IMG/VR virus record: IMGVR_UViG_3300035698_027499 | Span: 1 to 50,698 of that record | Direction: 5' to 3' (one strand) | Source of the DNA: a virus | DNA: 50,698 bases | Shown: one piece after another, positions 24,433 to 32,519 of the stretch | How positions within the stretch are numbered: position 1 is the stretch's first letter | Layout of the letters: the number at the start of each line of letters is the position of its first letter | Position numbers and translations under genes: made by a program | The notes under the pieces: model-generated | Told to the model about the DNA's origin: nothing | What the model saw: the letters and a program-made list of their open reading frames with translations, nothing else | Database searches by the model: none

Positions 24433-25413
24433 CTATCTGATAGATGAAATCTTATTTCTCAATAATGACATATGATCCCATTTTTCTGCCTTATTTTTTA
24501 TTTCGACGTATTCTTCTCTTGTCAATGACCCAACATCATCTTGTAATTCTGGTACTTTTACATCTATGCCTGCAGAAAGAAGTTTTTTTATTATTTTAGG
24601 AGTTTTTTTATGAATCATATCTGGATCCAGAGACCATATTATTGGTGTTTCGTGTCTTATTATTTTACCAAACAAATAAGAATCTTCGCTCAAGTCTGAG
24701 CCCATCAATATTGTAGCGTTCTCATCACATTTTACTAAATCTATTGGCCCTTCTGTGATCGATAATGGCTTTGACCAATTTAAATTTATTTCGTTGAATG
24801 CAAATTGTTTTTTAGGGATTTTGGTTCTATCTGTGTAATGGTATTTCATTCCACTTTCCCAAGATCTCCCAACAATACAATTTATATTTCCTTGTGTATC
24901 AAATGATGGAAACAAAATTCTATTCTTCCAAGGAAACTCGTCAGATATTCCAATTTTAAAATACCATAAATCATCATTGGTTATACCGCGACTTTTTGCA
25001 TAGGCTAAAGCCTTTTTTATCCCAAGATCTGTTGACAGTTTATGTGTAGCAAGTAAGCGAAAGTCTGGTGGCACCCTGAAGTTATTTAGACGGGTTTGGT
25101 CTCCGATATCCATCGAGAGTGCCTGATCGTCAGCAAACCTCTTTAAATATTCGACAAGGAGATTGTAGGAACAATAGTCCTTTAGAGCCTTAGATAATCT
25201 TCCATTATATCCACAATTCCAACAATGAAAGATCATATTTTTATGAAGGGCTATACAAAACTTATATTTAGATAAAGTAATACCAATCTTAAAATTTTCT
25301 TCTACACACTTGGGGCATTTTACTTGAATATTACCTTTAGAGTCTTTTTCACCTATGCGTCCAAAAGCTCTTTCAATAAATTCAATCTTTTCTGAAAAGG
25401 TTGTAATGACCAC
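24433..25413 (-). CDS. DNA primase (zinc-ribbon plus Toprim, gp61/DnaG type)
   Basis: The 326-residue protein has an N-terminal zinc ribbon (C33/C36 in VKCPKC; HCWNCGYNG with C64/C67). A middle region includes RILFPSFDTQGNI. The C-terminal Toprim domain has the catalytic glutamate in SITEGPIDLVK (E221) and the acidic pair in WSLDPDM (D263, D265). This is the layout of phage DnaG-type primases that lay RNA primers for the lagging strand. No helicase domain is fused, so a separate gp41-like helicase must lie outside the window. The start is GTG 25413-25411. It has no Shine-Dalgarno sequence but a TATAAT box only 5 nt upstream, so the message may be nearly leaderless. Confidence 0.88.
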   Translation of the reverse strand: MVITTFSEKIEFIERAFGRIGEKDSKGNIQVKCPKCVEENFKIGITLSKYKFCIALHKNMIFHCWNCGYNGRLSKALKDYCSYNLLVEYLKRFADDQALSMDIGDQTRLNNFRVPPDFRLLATHKLSTDLGIKKALAYAKSRGITNDDLWYFKIGISDEFPWKNRILFPSFDTQGNINCIVGRSWESGMKYHYTDRTKIPKKQFAFNEINLNWSKPLSITEGPIDLVKCDENATILMGSDLSEDSYLFGKIIRHETPIIWSLDPDMIHKKTPKIIKKLLSAGIDVKVPELQDDVGSLTREEYVEIKNKAEKWDHMSLLRNKISSIR

Positions 25414-25418
25414 ACTCT

Positions 25419-25424
25419 ATTATA
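25419..25424 (-). promoter_or_regulatory. TATAAT box abutting the primase start
   Basis: A perfect TATAAT in the gene direction is separated by five bases from the GTG start of the primase. If it is a -10 element, transcription would begin at or next to the start codon. It lies in the tiny gap behind the 134-residue gene. No convincing -35 hexamer is visible. Confidence 0.35.
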
Positions 25425-25824
25425 CAGACATTGGCCTGGGATTTACAGATATTCCCATTTCTTCATCTTGATCTTTTAAGCGATCATTTATCTCGTCAAA
25501 TTGTTCTTGACCTATATCCGAACCATCAAGATTTTTTACAACCAATATATAGTAAGTTTCATCGCCTGTCATATTATCTTTTGATCCCTCGTCGGTTTCC
25601 CAATCTCTTCTAGAATCTCCATCTCTTCTGGGTGGGATTTCATATTTCGTAGCATATGCATCAATTTCTTCAATATCTCTCTCTTCGAAAGGAAGAACCC
25701 AGCCCTTCCTTTTGGCTCTAGAATATGTATCTTCATCATATGAAACGATCTCATACGCTATTCCCATATGAAATAAAGAAGGTTCATATCCTAGAGCCTC
25801 TTTTAGAGAGCGATTAAAAAACAA
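25420..25824 (-). CDS. Unknown acidic protein (134 aa)
   Basis: The 134-residue protein is soluble and acidic. It begins MFFNRSLKEALGYEPSLF, contains an ordered-looking AYEIVSYDEDTYSRAKRKGW, then polar Arg/Asp/Gly-rich loops (around 66-88) and ends with DQDEEMGISVNPRP. I see no motif for a known enzyme. Its start overlaps the end of the membrane metalloprotease-like gene by 11 nt, and the primase follows after 6 nt, so it is locked into the operon. Its function is unknown. Confidence 0.65.
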   Translation of the reverse strand: MFFNRSLKEALGYEPSLFHMGIAYEIVSYDEDTYSRAKRKGWVLPFEERDIEEIDAYATKYEIPPRRDGDSRRDWETDEGSKDNMTGDETYYILVVKNLDGSDIGQEQFDEINDRLKDQDEEMGISVNPRPMSV

Positions 25825-26401
25825 TTAATTTATCCATTTCTTCTTTATATGGAGAATCTTTTGTAAGCATTTTTGCTACATGTTTTTTGAATGGCCACAT
25901 AAAATAATACTTTTTTGTTACAAAGGACTGAATCATTGATTCAATTTTTCTTCCTTGTTCTCTACTTCTTCTATATGCGCGCATTTCTGCTATCATACGA
26001 CCAGGAGAAGGCAACGGTAAAAAATAAACCAAAGCCAAAAGCCACCAGAGATTGCCCGTAAAGGCTAACAGTGCAAGAAATCCAAAAATTTGTGGTGCAG
26101 CATAGCATAAACTAAAAAGAAGTATATTAATATATTTTAATACTGGCCAAGCTGGCAACAGTCCATAAAAAGTTTGTGCGTCCATTAAATGAATTCCTTC
26201 ATGTTGAAGAACACGCGCTCTTTTAGATGCGCCTTCTGGTTTCCATGCTATAGGATACAAAGCTGACCACATCAACATAAATGGAGCAAAAAACATTAAT
26301 TTTCCAATTAGTTCCTGATGCCATACTCCATCCTTAGTTTTTACATCAAAACCTTTAACTTTACCCTTTAAATATTCAACTGTATTATTCCATTCTGACA
26401 T
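25814..26401 (-). CDS. Membrane protein with HExxH metallopeptidase-like motif
   Basis: The 195-residue protein has a hydrophobic segment around 34-52, then LQHEGIHLMDAQTF with HEGIH at 67-71, two further hydrophobic stretches (about 89-115 and 117-131) and a downstream AEMRAYRRS (Glu139). HExxH followed after some 70 residues by an E-x-R-A-Y helix is the metal-ligand pattern of small gluzincin-like zinc peptidases. Here it is combined with membrane helices, so a membrane-anchored protease acting on host envelope or inner-membrane proteins is plausible. GAGAGG lies 6 nt before the ATG. The catalytic call rests on this one motif; a structural metal-binding membrane protein is the alternative. 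Confidence 0.68.
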   Translation of the reverse strand: MSEWNNTVEYLKGKVKGFDVKTKDGVWHQELIGKLMFFAPFMLMWSALYPIAWKPEGASKRARVLQHEGIHLMDAQTFYGLLPAWPVLKYINILLFSLCYAAPQIFGFLALLAFTGNLWWLLALVYFLPLPSPGRMIAEMRAYRRSREQGRKIESMIQSFVTKKYYFMWPFKKHVAKMLTKDSPYKEEMDKLIVF

Positions 26402-26423
26402 AAGAAGCCTCTCAGTTAAATAT

Positions 26424-26978
26424 TCATTTTAATGATATAAAACCAGCTTTGCCAATAATAAATGAATCCATTCTGTCATAACAATAGTCTTTTATTTTTC
26501 CAGTTCTTTTTAGATCCCATTTGCACGTGCCATTAAATGGCTCTTTTAAGCTCATTTGATCAAATGCTTGTTCCTTCTGTGGTTTCCATGGAATTTTGTC
26601 TTTTTTAGATCGAACCTTGCTTCTCATGATAAGTCCACACTTTTTTCTAGCTTCTCCACAGTTTATATAAACTGGCGTTTTGTCGAAAATCTTATAAGCA
26701 AGATAACTGCAAATTCCATTAAATCTTAACAATAAAGAAATAGTGTGACTATTCGATTTTCCCCTCTTAAATTTTGAAAGAGGTTCTTCAATAAAAATGT
26801 GAGTTATCTCATATTCTTTCTTAATAATTTCAAAGAAGGAAAGCATTTTATCAACTTTGGTCCAAATTCCATCTTTTATTTTATAGAGTTCAACGTGATC
26901 CATTTTGATCAATTTACCTTTTTTATCAAGAATGGTAAATCCTGTTATGGACGTACTAATGTCGAGTGAAAGGATCAT
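26424..26978 (-). CDS. RuvC-like (RNase H fold) Holliday junction resolvase/endonuclease
   Basis: The 184-residue protein opens with MILSLDISTSITGF, an RNase H-fold first strand with Asp6 followed by the Ser/Thr-Gly turn. It has IFIEEPLS (Glu64/65) and ends with CYDRMDSFIIGKAG (Asp168 and Asp171), the acidic quartet expected for RuvC-type resolvases. The length is right for a single-domain resolvase. T4 itself uses endonuclease VII (gp49) to debranch replication intermediates before packaging; this protein probably replaces it. It sits with primase and Mre11-Rad50, matching a recombination role. No Shine-Dalgarno sequence; TATAAT lies 6 nt before the ATG. Confidence 0.83.
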   Translation of the reverse strand: MILSLDISTSITGFTILDKKGKLIKMDHVELYKIKDGIWTKVDKMLSFFEIIKKEYEITHIFIEEPLSKFKRGKSNSHTISLLLRFNGICSYLAYKIFDKTPVYINCGEARKKCGLIMRSKVRSKKDKIPWKPQKEQAFDQMSLKEPFNGTCKWDLKRTGKIKDYCYDRMDSFIIGKAGFISLK

Positions 26979-26984
26979 GATTCA

Positions 26985-26990
26985 ATTATA
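26985..26990 (-). promoter_or_regulatory. TATAAT box abutting the RuvC-like gene start
   Basis: A perfect TATAAT on the minus strand lies 6 nt from the ATG of the RuvC-like gene, in the 19-nt gap after the preceding gene. It is placed as at the primase gene. A Shine-Dalgarno sequence is absent, consistent with a very short leader. Confidence 0.35.
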
Positions 26991-26997
26991 AAACAAA

Positions 26998-27792
26998 TTA
27001 GTCATCATGGAAATTTTCATACCAACTTGGATCACCTTTTTTCTCAATAAAAAATAAATAACCAGCATCTGCAACATATTCTTTTACGCGACTCTGAATA
27101 TAATCAACACCATTTGATTTGAAAAAATTCTTCATTTGATTTATAAATAATTTATGTCGATTTATAAGTGGTTGTATCTGATAACTTTGATCTGTTTTAG
27201 TTTTGTATGATTGATCTAAAATATTATCTCCATACGTGTCACAATCTGCAGCTGTTTTTTTGTGAAGAGAAAGTTCATTGTCAAATTTTTCTTTTTCTAT
27301 TTGAACATTATTAGAAAATTTTTCCAATTCATCATATCCTGCCGTTGGGAATTCTTCTCTGTTGCCCATGATTGGAGACTCTTTAGCCAATACGATATTA
27401 AATATTAATTTTCCAAACCCATCACGTGCAGTAACATAACGAATCTCGTTGGCTCTATGGCATGAACCATTAAGTCCTAATATTCTTCCATTATTAATTG
27501 ATAAAAAAGCATATATTGCCCTGGGATCATTAAAGATCTGTTGAACATTAGAGAATCCATAATAGTCTTTGAAATTACCAAATTTGTCACCTTTAAATTT
27601 TATATCATCATAACTTTTTTTAGCTCTTTGTATCTCTAACTTCATACGTTGAGCATAGTATTTTGGTTTATATAATACATAATCGGTACTATGGCGTCCA
27701 GGATCAACCAATAATGCATAATCTTTTAATGAATCATTTTCTTTTTCTTCTTGCGACTCTTCAGAGAGCATTATGTCTGTTAGTTTTAGCAA
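26998..27792 (-). CDS. Possible GNAT-like phage protein, unknown role (264 aa)
   Basis: This is a 264-residue protein. The stretch GRILGLNGSCHRANEIRYV, then ARDGFGKLIFNIVLA and IMGNREEFPTAGYDELEKF (about 103-158) recalls a phage family in which a Gly-rich 'GAW…GYGPLLYD' core precedes a 'PDR' loop, thought to have an acetyltransferase-like fold. The match is partial. Flanking regions are charged and helical, with no membrane segment. The start appears to be TTG (27792-27790), with AAGG about 7 nt upstream; an ATG seven codons in is an alternative. It follows its upstream neighbour by 3 nt. The biochemical role is unknown. Confidence 0.6.
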   Translation of the reverse strand: MLKLTDIMLSEESQEEKENDSLKDYALLVDPGRHSTDYVLYKPKYYAQRMKLEIQRAKKSYDDIKFKGDKFGNFKDYYGFSNVQQIFNDPRAIYAFLSINNGRILGLNGSCHRANEIRYVTARDGFGKLIFNIVLAKESPIMGNREEFPTAGYDELEKFSNNVQIEKEKFDNELSLHKKTAADCDTYGDNILDQSYKTKTDQSYQIQPLINRHKLFINQMKNFFKSNGVDYIQSRVKEYVADAGYLFFIEKKGDPSWYENFHDD

Positions 27793-27795
27793 GTT

Positions 27796-28257
27796 TTACC
27801 TTTTACCAAATCTGTCTTTGAGAGTTGTTGTTTTTGACATTTTTTTCTTTGGAATTTCTGTGATCTTTTTTGTTTCTGGGATCACTGGCTTCTTTATAAT
27901 AGCTGCCTTTACCATGTCGTCCTTTTTCTTTTCTGGCCTTTGAATGAATTCGGCTACAACCTTCATTGATTCAACAAATTTTAGATCAACATTTAATGGA
28001 CAAAAATATTTATCTCCCAATACTACTTCAAGCTTTGATGCATACGTTCCTTCAGTCAGCTTGCCCTTCATCGTGGGAATCTTTATTTCAACTTCACCTT
28101 CACTATTGTATTTTCCCTTAAATGAATAAGAAAGTTCTTTCCCCTCGCACACAAGATTAATCTCGGGTGTTTCGCCAGATTGTGGCTCGGTTGATGTGAT
28201 CTCAACCTTAAGTACGATTTCATTAGGTCTATCTAAATGAAGCGATAAATTACTCAT
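27796..28257 (-). CDS. Unknown beta-sandwich-like protein with basic tail (153 aa)
   Basis: Residues 1-105 alternate polar and hydrophobic residues (LHLDRPNEIVLKVEIT, INLVCEGKELSYSFKG, YASKLEVVLGDKYFCPLNVD), suggesting an Ig-like or other beta sandwich. The last 45 residues are a flexible Lys/Pro-rich tail (KKPVIPETKKITEIPKKK). No enzyme motif is present. I have an unverified impression of similar proteins in other T4-like phages. No Shine-Dalgarno sequence; an ATATTTAT element (28262-28269) lies 4 nt before the ATG. The basic tail suggests binding to DNA or an acidic partner. Confidence 0.62.
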   Translation of the reverse strand: MSNLSLHLDRPNEIVLKVEITSTEPQSGETPEINLVCEGKELSYSFKGKYNSEGEVEIKIPTMKGKLTEGTYASKLEVVLGDKYFCPLNVDLKFVESMKVVAEFIQRPEKKKDDMVKAAIIKKPVIPETKKITEIPKKKMSKTTTLKDRFGKR

Positions 28258-28261
28258 ATCA

Positions 28262-28269
28262 ATAAATAT
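28262..28269 (-). promoter_or_regulatory. ATATTTAT element before start codon
   Basis: In the gene direction ATATTTAT is followed by 4 nt and the ATG of the 153-residue gene. The same element at nearly the same distance precedes the genes starting at 20711 (20718-20725), 43536 (43542-43549) and 18194/18200 (18199-18206), all without Shine-Dalgarno sequences. It could be a phage promoter element or a translation signal. Confidence 0.35.
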
Positions 28270-28282
28270 ACGAGATCAAACC

Positions 28283-28735
28283 TTATTCCCCCATAATATA
28301 GAAACCATCTTTTTCTTTTATGATATTTAGTTGCCAATTTTCAGATAATAACTTCTTAGTTTCATCGTCAAAAACTTCAATTGCCAATTTTAAATTATTA
28401 GTTTCTTCTCTTAAGAAAGAAAACTCATCCATACAATCATAAATAAGTTCTTCGTAGATCTGGTCTGATGCTTCGTCCGTGGTAAAAATAACGAAATTAT
28501 ATCCATTTTCATTTATCTCAGTCCAAGCTGCACCATTTACTTCACCCAAATAATCCAAACTAAAATAAGATAATTGCATATCTTCATCAATAAAGTCTCC
28601 ACCAAGAAATTCACATTCTTCTTTTATTTCCTTTGGAGAATAAACGTCATCAGCTACATTACTAAACGAATGAGTAATAATTTTACTTCCAAAATCGTTC
28701 GTTATAAATGATCTAATATATTCTCTTAATGACAT
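28283..28735 (-). CDS. Unknown acidic protein (150 aa)
   Basis: The 150-residue soluble, acidic protein starts MSLREYIRSFITNDFG and has mixed alpha/beta-looking segments (YFSLDYLGEVNGAAWTEI; NGYNFVIFTTDEASDQIYEE) and two Cys. It ends KEKDGFYIMGE. I do not recognise it and see no catalytic motif. It is the first gene after the tail cluster and lies 78 nt from it, so a promoter may lie in that gap. No Shine-Dalgarno sequence is evident. Confidence 0.62.
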   Translation of the reverse strand: MSLREYIRSFITNDFGSKIITHSFSNVADDVYSPKEIKEECEFLGGDFIDEDMQLSYFSLDYLGEVNGAAWTEINENGYNFVIFTTDEASDQIYEELIYDCMDEFSFLREETNNLKLAIEVFDDETKKLLSENWQLNIIKEKDGFYIMGE

Positions 28736-28813
28736 TTAATTTTAAACCATGTTCTATTATTTATCTGTATCCTGAATAAATGTATGATATTATGTAATTA
28801 TTTTTAGAATAGA

Positions 28814-31201
28814 TCAAAAATCTATTTTAGATCGTAGTAAAAGCTTATCACTATTTCTTTTCTTAATAGGTTGTGCCAAGTTTGTTTTCATTATAACATT
28901 TAAATTGTCATCTAGCCAATCTATATTTGTAATATAAACAAATTCTCCATCATCTTCATTTGCATTGAATGAAGATGATATTAGTTGATAATTTGGATTA
29001 CTTGAAGAATTAATCATGCCAGCTGCAGCCTCCACACTTAATTTTAACACATGTGTCGTTTGTTCTCCCTCAAATTCCATTCGAAATTGATCCTGTCCAA
29101 AAAAAGGTATGTTTGGAGATTTTACAACTATAATGCCTTCATTATAAAATATGTTTCCAACACTATTCCATGTTGCATGTTCGGACGATGCGTCTGCTCT
29201 ATATAAGTTGCCAAATTCATTGTCTTTTAATTTGATAGATAATTTCCCGCCACTACCAGAAATATCAGAATCAGTAATTGAAAAAGACCCTGGATTAATT
29301 CTATTCCCATAAAAAATATTTGATATTTCAAAGAAAGAAACCTCATTTGATGAATTGTCTCTTGTTCTTTGATATATCGTTAATACCTCTCCAGGATCTA
29401 CACCAGGATCTTCAGGTGATGCACCAGCTATTCCATCCATAATTGAACCCGACTCAAATATAAGTCCAGGGCGTAAACTAGATGTAGACACAAGATTATT
29501 CAACGTAATATAACTTAAATCAAGCGTTCCCAAATCGTTTACAAACTTTTCCATCAATGATCCAGAACTTGGAACAACTTCTTTAGTCCCAGTCAATAGT
29601 AAGTCAAAATTTGGTATGAATTTTCCATTGTCACATGGTAAAAGTAATATATTTCTTCTTCTTACTGAAGACGTTGCATAGAGAAGTGCATTAGCACTTG
29701 CTGTGGCTGTCTCTCCGGTAATTTGAGAGGCTGTCAGTTGTAACTGCCTTGGATATATATTGTTGGCAAAATCCCTTAGAAAGTTTTCTGTGTTCATATA
29801 GTGACCACCCACACCGAAGGACATGGCAACATTGAAAGGATCATCCGTGGTAGAATCAATAGCAAAAAATGGAGTTTGAAGAACTCCACCACTTTCACCA
29901 ACGGCTTGCCTGAAAGGACTTTCCTTCGTAAAAAAAGGTGGCAAATAAAACAATAAATTATCTAATGTGTCCGGCCCTGAACTTGTATCTGCTTTAATGT
30001 TGGAAGCCAATCTAAATACATTATAAATTCTTAAATCATGTATTTCAGCATTGAGCATATGTTCAAATCTAAACGTATTTGGCATATGTCGATCAAACCC
30101 AGGAGCTAGATTTAATAACCCATCACGAGTTGAAGGCTCATTATTGAAAAATATAGACTGAGCCGACAATCCTTGATTTGTTCCATCATAAAAATTTCCT
30201 ATACACAGAACATCTGGGTTGCTATTGAGACCATTATATGCATCAGGTAATATCGTTCCCGACGGGATAACAAAGCCTGTATCTTCTACTCCATCTATGA
30301 AGAAAGAACCCGATCCTTCATTTATTAAATTAGAACCCCAACGTATTGCTACGTGATGCCAATGGTTAAATTTCAAAGCATTGTCTGATGTTTCAAAAAT
30401 CAAATTATTTGGATATGTTCCTGGTGTTGCCTCAGATGGAATAATATCTGCACTATGACTTAATTGCAATCTAATTCTAAAACGATCTGCAAGTCCATTT
30501 GAATCTTTTAATGTGCCAGATACAAGAGAAATAGCATACGTTGAAGACATATGAAAAATGGTACCAGCTTTATAGTCTATTGTTTCTTCGTCTTGCTTAT
30601 ATGTAGGTTTGATATAGAATTCAAATGTAAATGGACCAGCCGGCATGTAGGTCCCAGATACGGACGATCCAGCTATGGAAGAACTATTTGGAAACAATAA
30701 AACAGAATCAGAAGGCAATCCAGAAGCAGTAAAAAAGTTCAAACAATGATAATTAGAATATGCCCAATGATTGTCAGGAGATGAAGGTCTATAATATTGA
30801 TATAATATATTTTTTATTGTATCTTTCTTAGATGTGTTGGTCGTATAAGTAAAAGATGGTTCAAATCTAAAAGCATTAATTTGTTTTTGCTTTCTGGCTG
30901 AAGAATTTACAGAATTTACTCGATCCAAATAAGCAGACATTGCTGATTCTGCATTTGTTCCTTGTGCAAATGAATTTTTAGCAACTGCCAATGAAGAATA
31001 TAAATTATTATCTTTAAAAGAACTAATAACACCAAAATTTGATAAATCAACAGTTTCTTTTTCTATGTCAGAACGACGAGCAAATAAATTAACAGATCCA
31101 GTTGTAATCCCATTTATGCTGCTAGAAGCAAATATTTTTTTAGGATTGGTTACAACCGTAAATGTTTCAATATCATCGCCTGTGATTCTAATAATAGACA
31201 T
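28814..31201 (-). CDS. Large tail/baseplate structural protein with LamG-like domain (795 aa)
   Basis: The N terminus (MSIIRITGDDIETFTVVTNP, then SSSINGITTGSVNLFARRSD) and the later NHWAYSNYHCLNFFTASGLPS look like a family I associate with virion proteins of uncultured marine myoviruses. Residues about 195-400 have the concanavalin/LamG-type pattern (GPFTFEFYIKPTYKQ, HWHHVAIRWG, GSFFIDGVEDTGF and a closing LNAEIHDLRIYNVFR), a carbohydrate-binding jelly-roll. The C-terminal 70 residues resemble the end of the next upstream gene's product (both finish in a 'P(I/V)xK…R(S/I)(K/R)(I/L)DF' segment), so they share a docking module. No Shine-Dalgarno sequence; an extended TGCTATAAT box lies 11 nt upstream. 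It is probably a baseplate or fibre-attachment protein. Confidence 0.75.
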   Translation of the reverse strand: MSIIRITGDDIETFTVVTNPKKIFASSSINGITTGSVNLFARRSDIEKETVDLSNFGVISSFKDNNLYSSLAVAKNSFAQGTNAESAMSAYLDRVNSVNSSARKQKQINAFRFEPSFTYTTNTSKKDTIKNILYQYYRPSSPDNHWAYSNYHCLNFFTASGLPSDSVLLFPNSSSIAGSSVSGTYMPAGPFTFEFYIKPTYKQDEETIDYKAGTIFHMSSTYAISLVSGTLKDSNGLADRFRIRLQLSHSADIIPSEATPGTYPNNLIFETSDNALKFNHWHHVAIRWGSNLINEGSGSFFIDGVEDTGFVIPSGTILPDAYNGLNSNPDVLCIGNFYDGTNQGLSAQSIFFNNEPSTRDGLLNLAPGFDRHMPNTFRFEHMLNAEIHDLRIYNVFRLASNIKADTSSGPDTLDNLLFYLPPFFTKESPFRQAVGESGGVLQTPFFAIDSTTDDPFNVAMSFGVGGHYMNTENFLRDFANNIYPRQLQLTASQITGETATASANALLYATSSVRRRNILLLPCDNGKFIPNFDLLLTGTKEVVPSSGSLMEKFVNDLGTLDLSYITLNNLVSTSSLRPGLIFESGSIMDGIAGASPEDPGVDPGEVLTIYQRTRDNSSNEVSFFEISNIFYGNRINPGSFSITDSDISGSGGKLSIKLKDNEFGNLYRADASSEHATWNSVGNIFYNEGIIVVKSPNIPFFGQDQFRMEFEGEQTTHVLKLSVEAAAGMINSSSNPNYQLISSSFNANEDDGEFVYITNIDWLDDNLNVIMKTNLAQPIKKRNSDKLLLRSKIDF

Positions 31202-31212
31202 TTTAATAATTT

Positions 31213-31221
31213 ATTATAGCA
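31213..31221 (-). promoter_or_regulatory. Extended -10 promoter candidate
   Basis: The minus strand reads TGCTATAAT, a perfect extended -10 sequence (TGnTATAAT), 11 nt before the ATG of the 795-residue structural gene and inside a 97-nt gap. Two ATGACA hexamers lie upstream, though not at the ideal 17-nt spacing. Host sigma-70-type recognition is the simplest reading. Confidence 0.45.
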
Positions 31222-31298
31222 TTACCATATTGTCATCTTGTCATCTAAACAAAATGAATACTGCATCACTCTTCCCAAATTTCATTATTTTTTACCCT

Positions 31299-32519
31299 TT
31301 AGAAGTCAAGCCTAATTCTAAATCCAATATCTTTTTCTGGGTTCTTTTCAACCGGACGACTAAGTTTTGCAACAGCCAAAAGGTTGTTACCCGTATCATA
31401 AATTCCAACGGAAGTTACAAAAGTAAATGTTTGTTGTACATCATCTTGACCTTCATCAATAACAACAATTCTATTATCACTATCAACAAATGTTGGATTA
31501 GACGAATAATTGAATTCATCAGCAGTTGCTCTAGCAAATACTAACGTCGAATTTATAACAGTTTGATTCTGAAAACTCATTGCAGTCAATGAACCCGAAC
31601 TAAATCTGCAAGAAGCTAAATGATCAATAATATTGTCAAGAGAACCCGATGTCAAAAAATCAGGAATAAATCTAGCATCTGGGTTTCCAGCCACTTCAGT
31701 GTCTCCAATAAATGTTTCACCGGCAGCTAACTCAGGGTTCGCCCCCGTTGGGCTCATAGCAGCAATTGTCCCAGAAACATGTTCCGTTCCCGACAAAACC
31801 TTCGCCAAATCCAAAACAAGAATTCCTTGATCTCCAAAAAGCAAACCAACATTTCTGTTACTATCTGAAGAATCTATGAGATTTGATACTTTTCCACCAA
31901 AAGAACTTTCTTGGTTAGATGCCGCTCCAGCATCTGTATAAATCTTAGCTCCATTTTCTGAAGTTGCATTTAGATTTGTTTGATGTAAACCATTCGTAGA
32001 AGAAGTTTGATAGAACCTCATAGCAAATGTTTCTTTTTTAATTCCATCTCTAAAAAATAACCTTTTCAAATCAATGAAAAAAGCTTCATCAATGCCGTTC
32101 GCCCCAAGAGCCGAACCAAATGGGGCAGCAAATCGTAGATCTGCATTACCAAGCAATAAAAGAGAATGTTGTCTGTATATGTCAATTTTTTCTCTCATCT
32201 GAAGAGATGTCGACGGAAATAACAATTTTCCAGCACTATCTTCACCACTTTTAATGTCTTGTACAGTTGAACCACTAAAATAGAGTCCGACCGTCATATC
32301 CATAACAGAGTTTGCTGTCTGAATAGAAAAATCTTGATCATATACCGTCTGAAATAAAGACGACGTTACTCCTGGCCCAACTCCACCAGAAACCCATACC
32401 TGATATTTCTTTCTGGTGTCAGAACCACTTACATCTTCTTGGGTTACATCAATTAGTTGATTCAAAACAGATCTAGCCGACTTTATGTCGTTAGCACTTA
32501 TTTCTTTAAATATAGCCAT
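31299..32519 (-). CDS. Tail/baseplate structural protein (406 aa)
   Basis: The 406-residue protein is probably part of the virion. It starts MAIFKEISANDIKSARSVLNQLIDVTQEDVS (31 residues, positions 1-31), has VSGGVGPGVTSSLFQTVYDQ and many Gly/Ser/Thr-rich loops, and ends LAVAKLSRPVEKNPEKDIGF followed by RIRLDF. That C-terminal segment parallels the end of the downstream 795-residue protein. It has no catalytic motif or membrane helix. AAGGA precedes the ATG, which overlaps the end of the HNH endonuclease gene by 14 nt. I have an impression of similar proteins in marine T4-like phages. A baseplate wedge or tail-terminator-like role cannot be decided from the sequence. Confidence 0.72.
   Translation of the reverse strand: MAIFKEISANDIKSARSVLNQLIDVTQEDVSGSDTRKKYQVWVSGGVGPGVTSSLFQTVYDQDFSIQTANSVMDMTVGLYFSGSTVQDIKSGEDSAGKLLFPSTSLQMREKIDIYRQHSLLLLGNADLRFAAPFGSALGANGIDEAFFIDLKRLFFRDGIKKETFAMRFYQTSSTNGLHQTNLNATSENGAKIYTDAGAASNQESSFGGKVSNLIDSSDSNRNVGLLFGDQGILVLDLAKVLSGTEHVSGTIAAMSPTGANPELAAGETFIGDTEVAGNPDARFIPDFLTSGSLDNIIDHLASCRFSSGSLTAMSFQNQTVINSTLVFARATADEFNYSSNPTFVDSDNRIVVIDEGQDDVQQTFTFVTSVGIYDTGNNLLAVAKLSRPVEKNPEKDIGFRIRLDF

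Noticed and set aside
28800-28835. Hairpin after the 795-residue gene as a terminator
   Set aside because: The stem is weak (AATAGAT/ATCTATT) and is followed by CTAAAAAT, not a T-tract in the gene direction.
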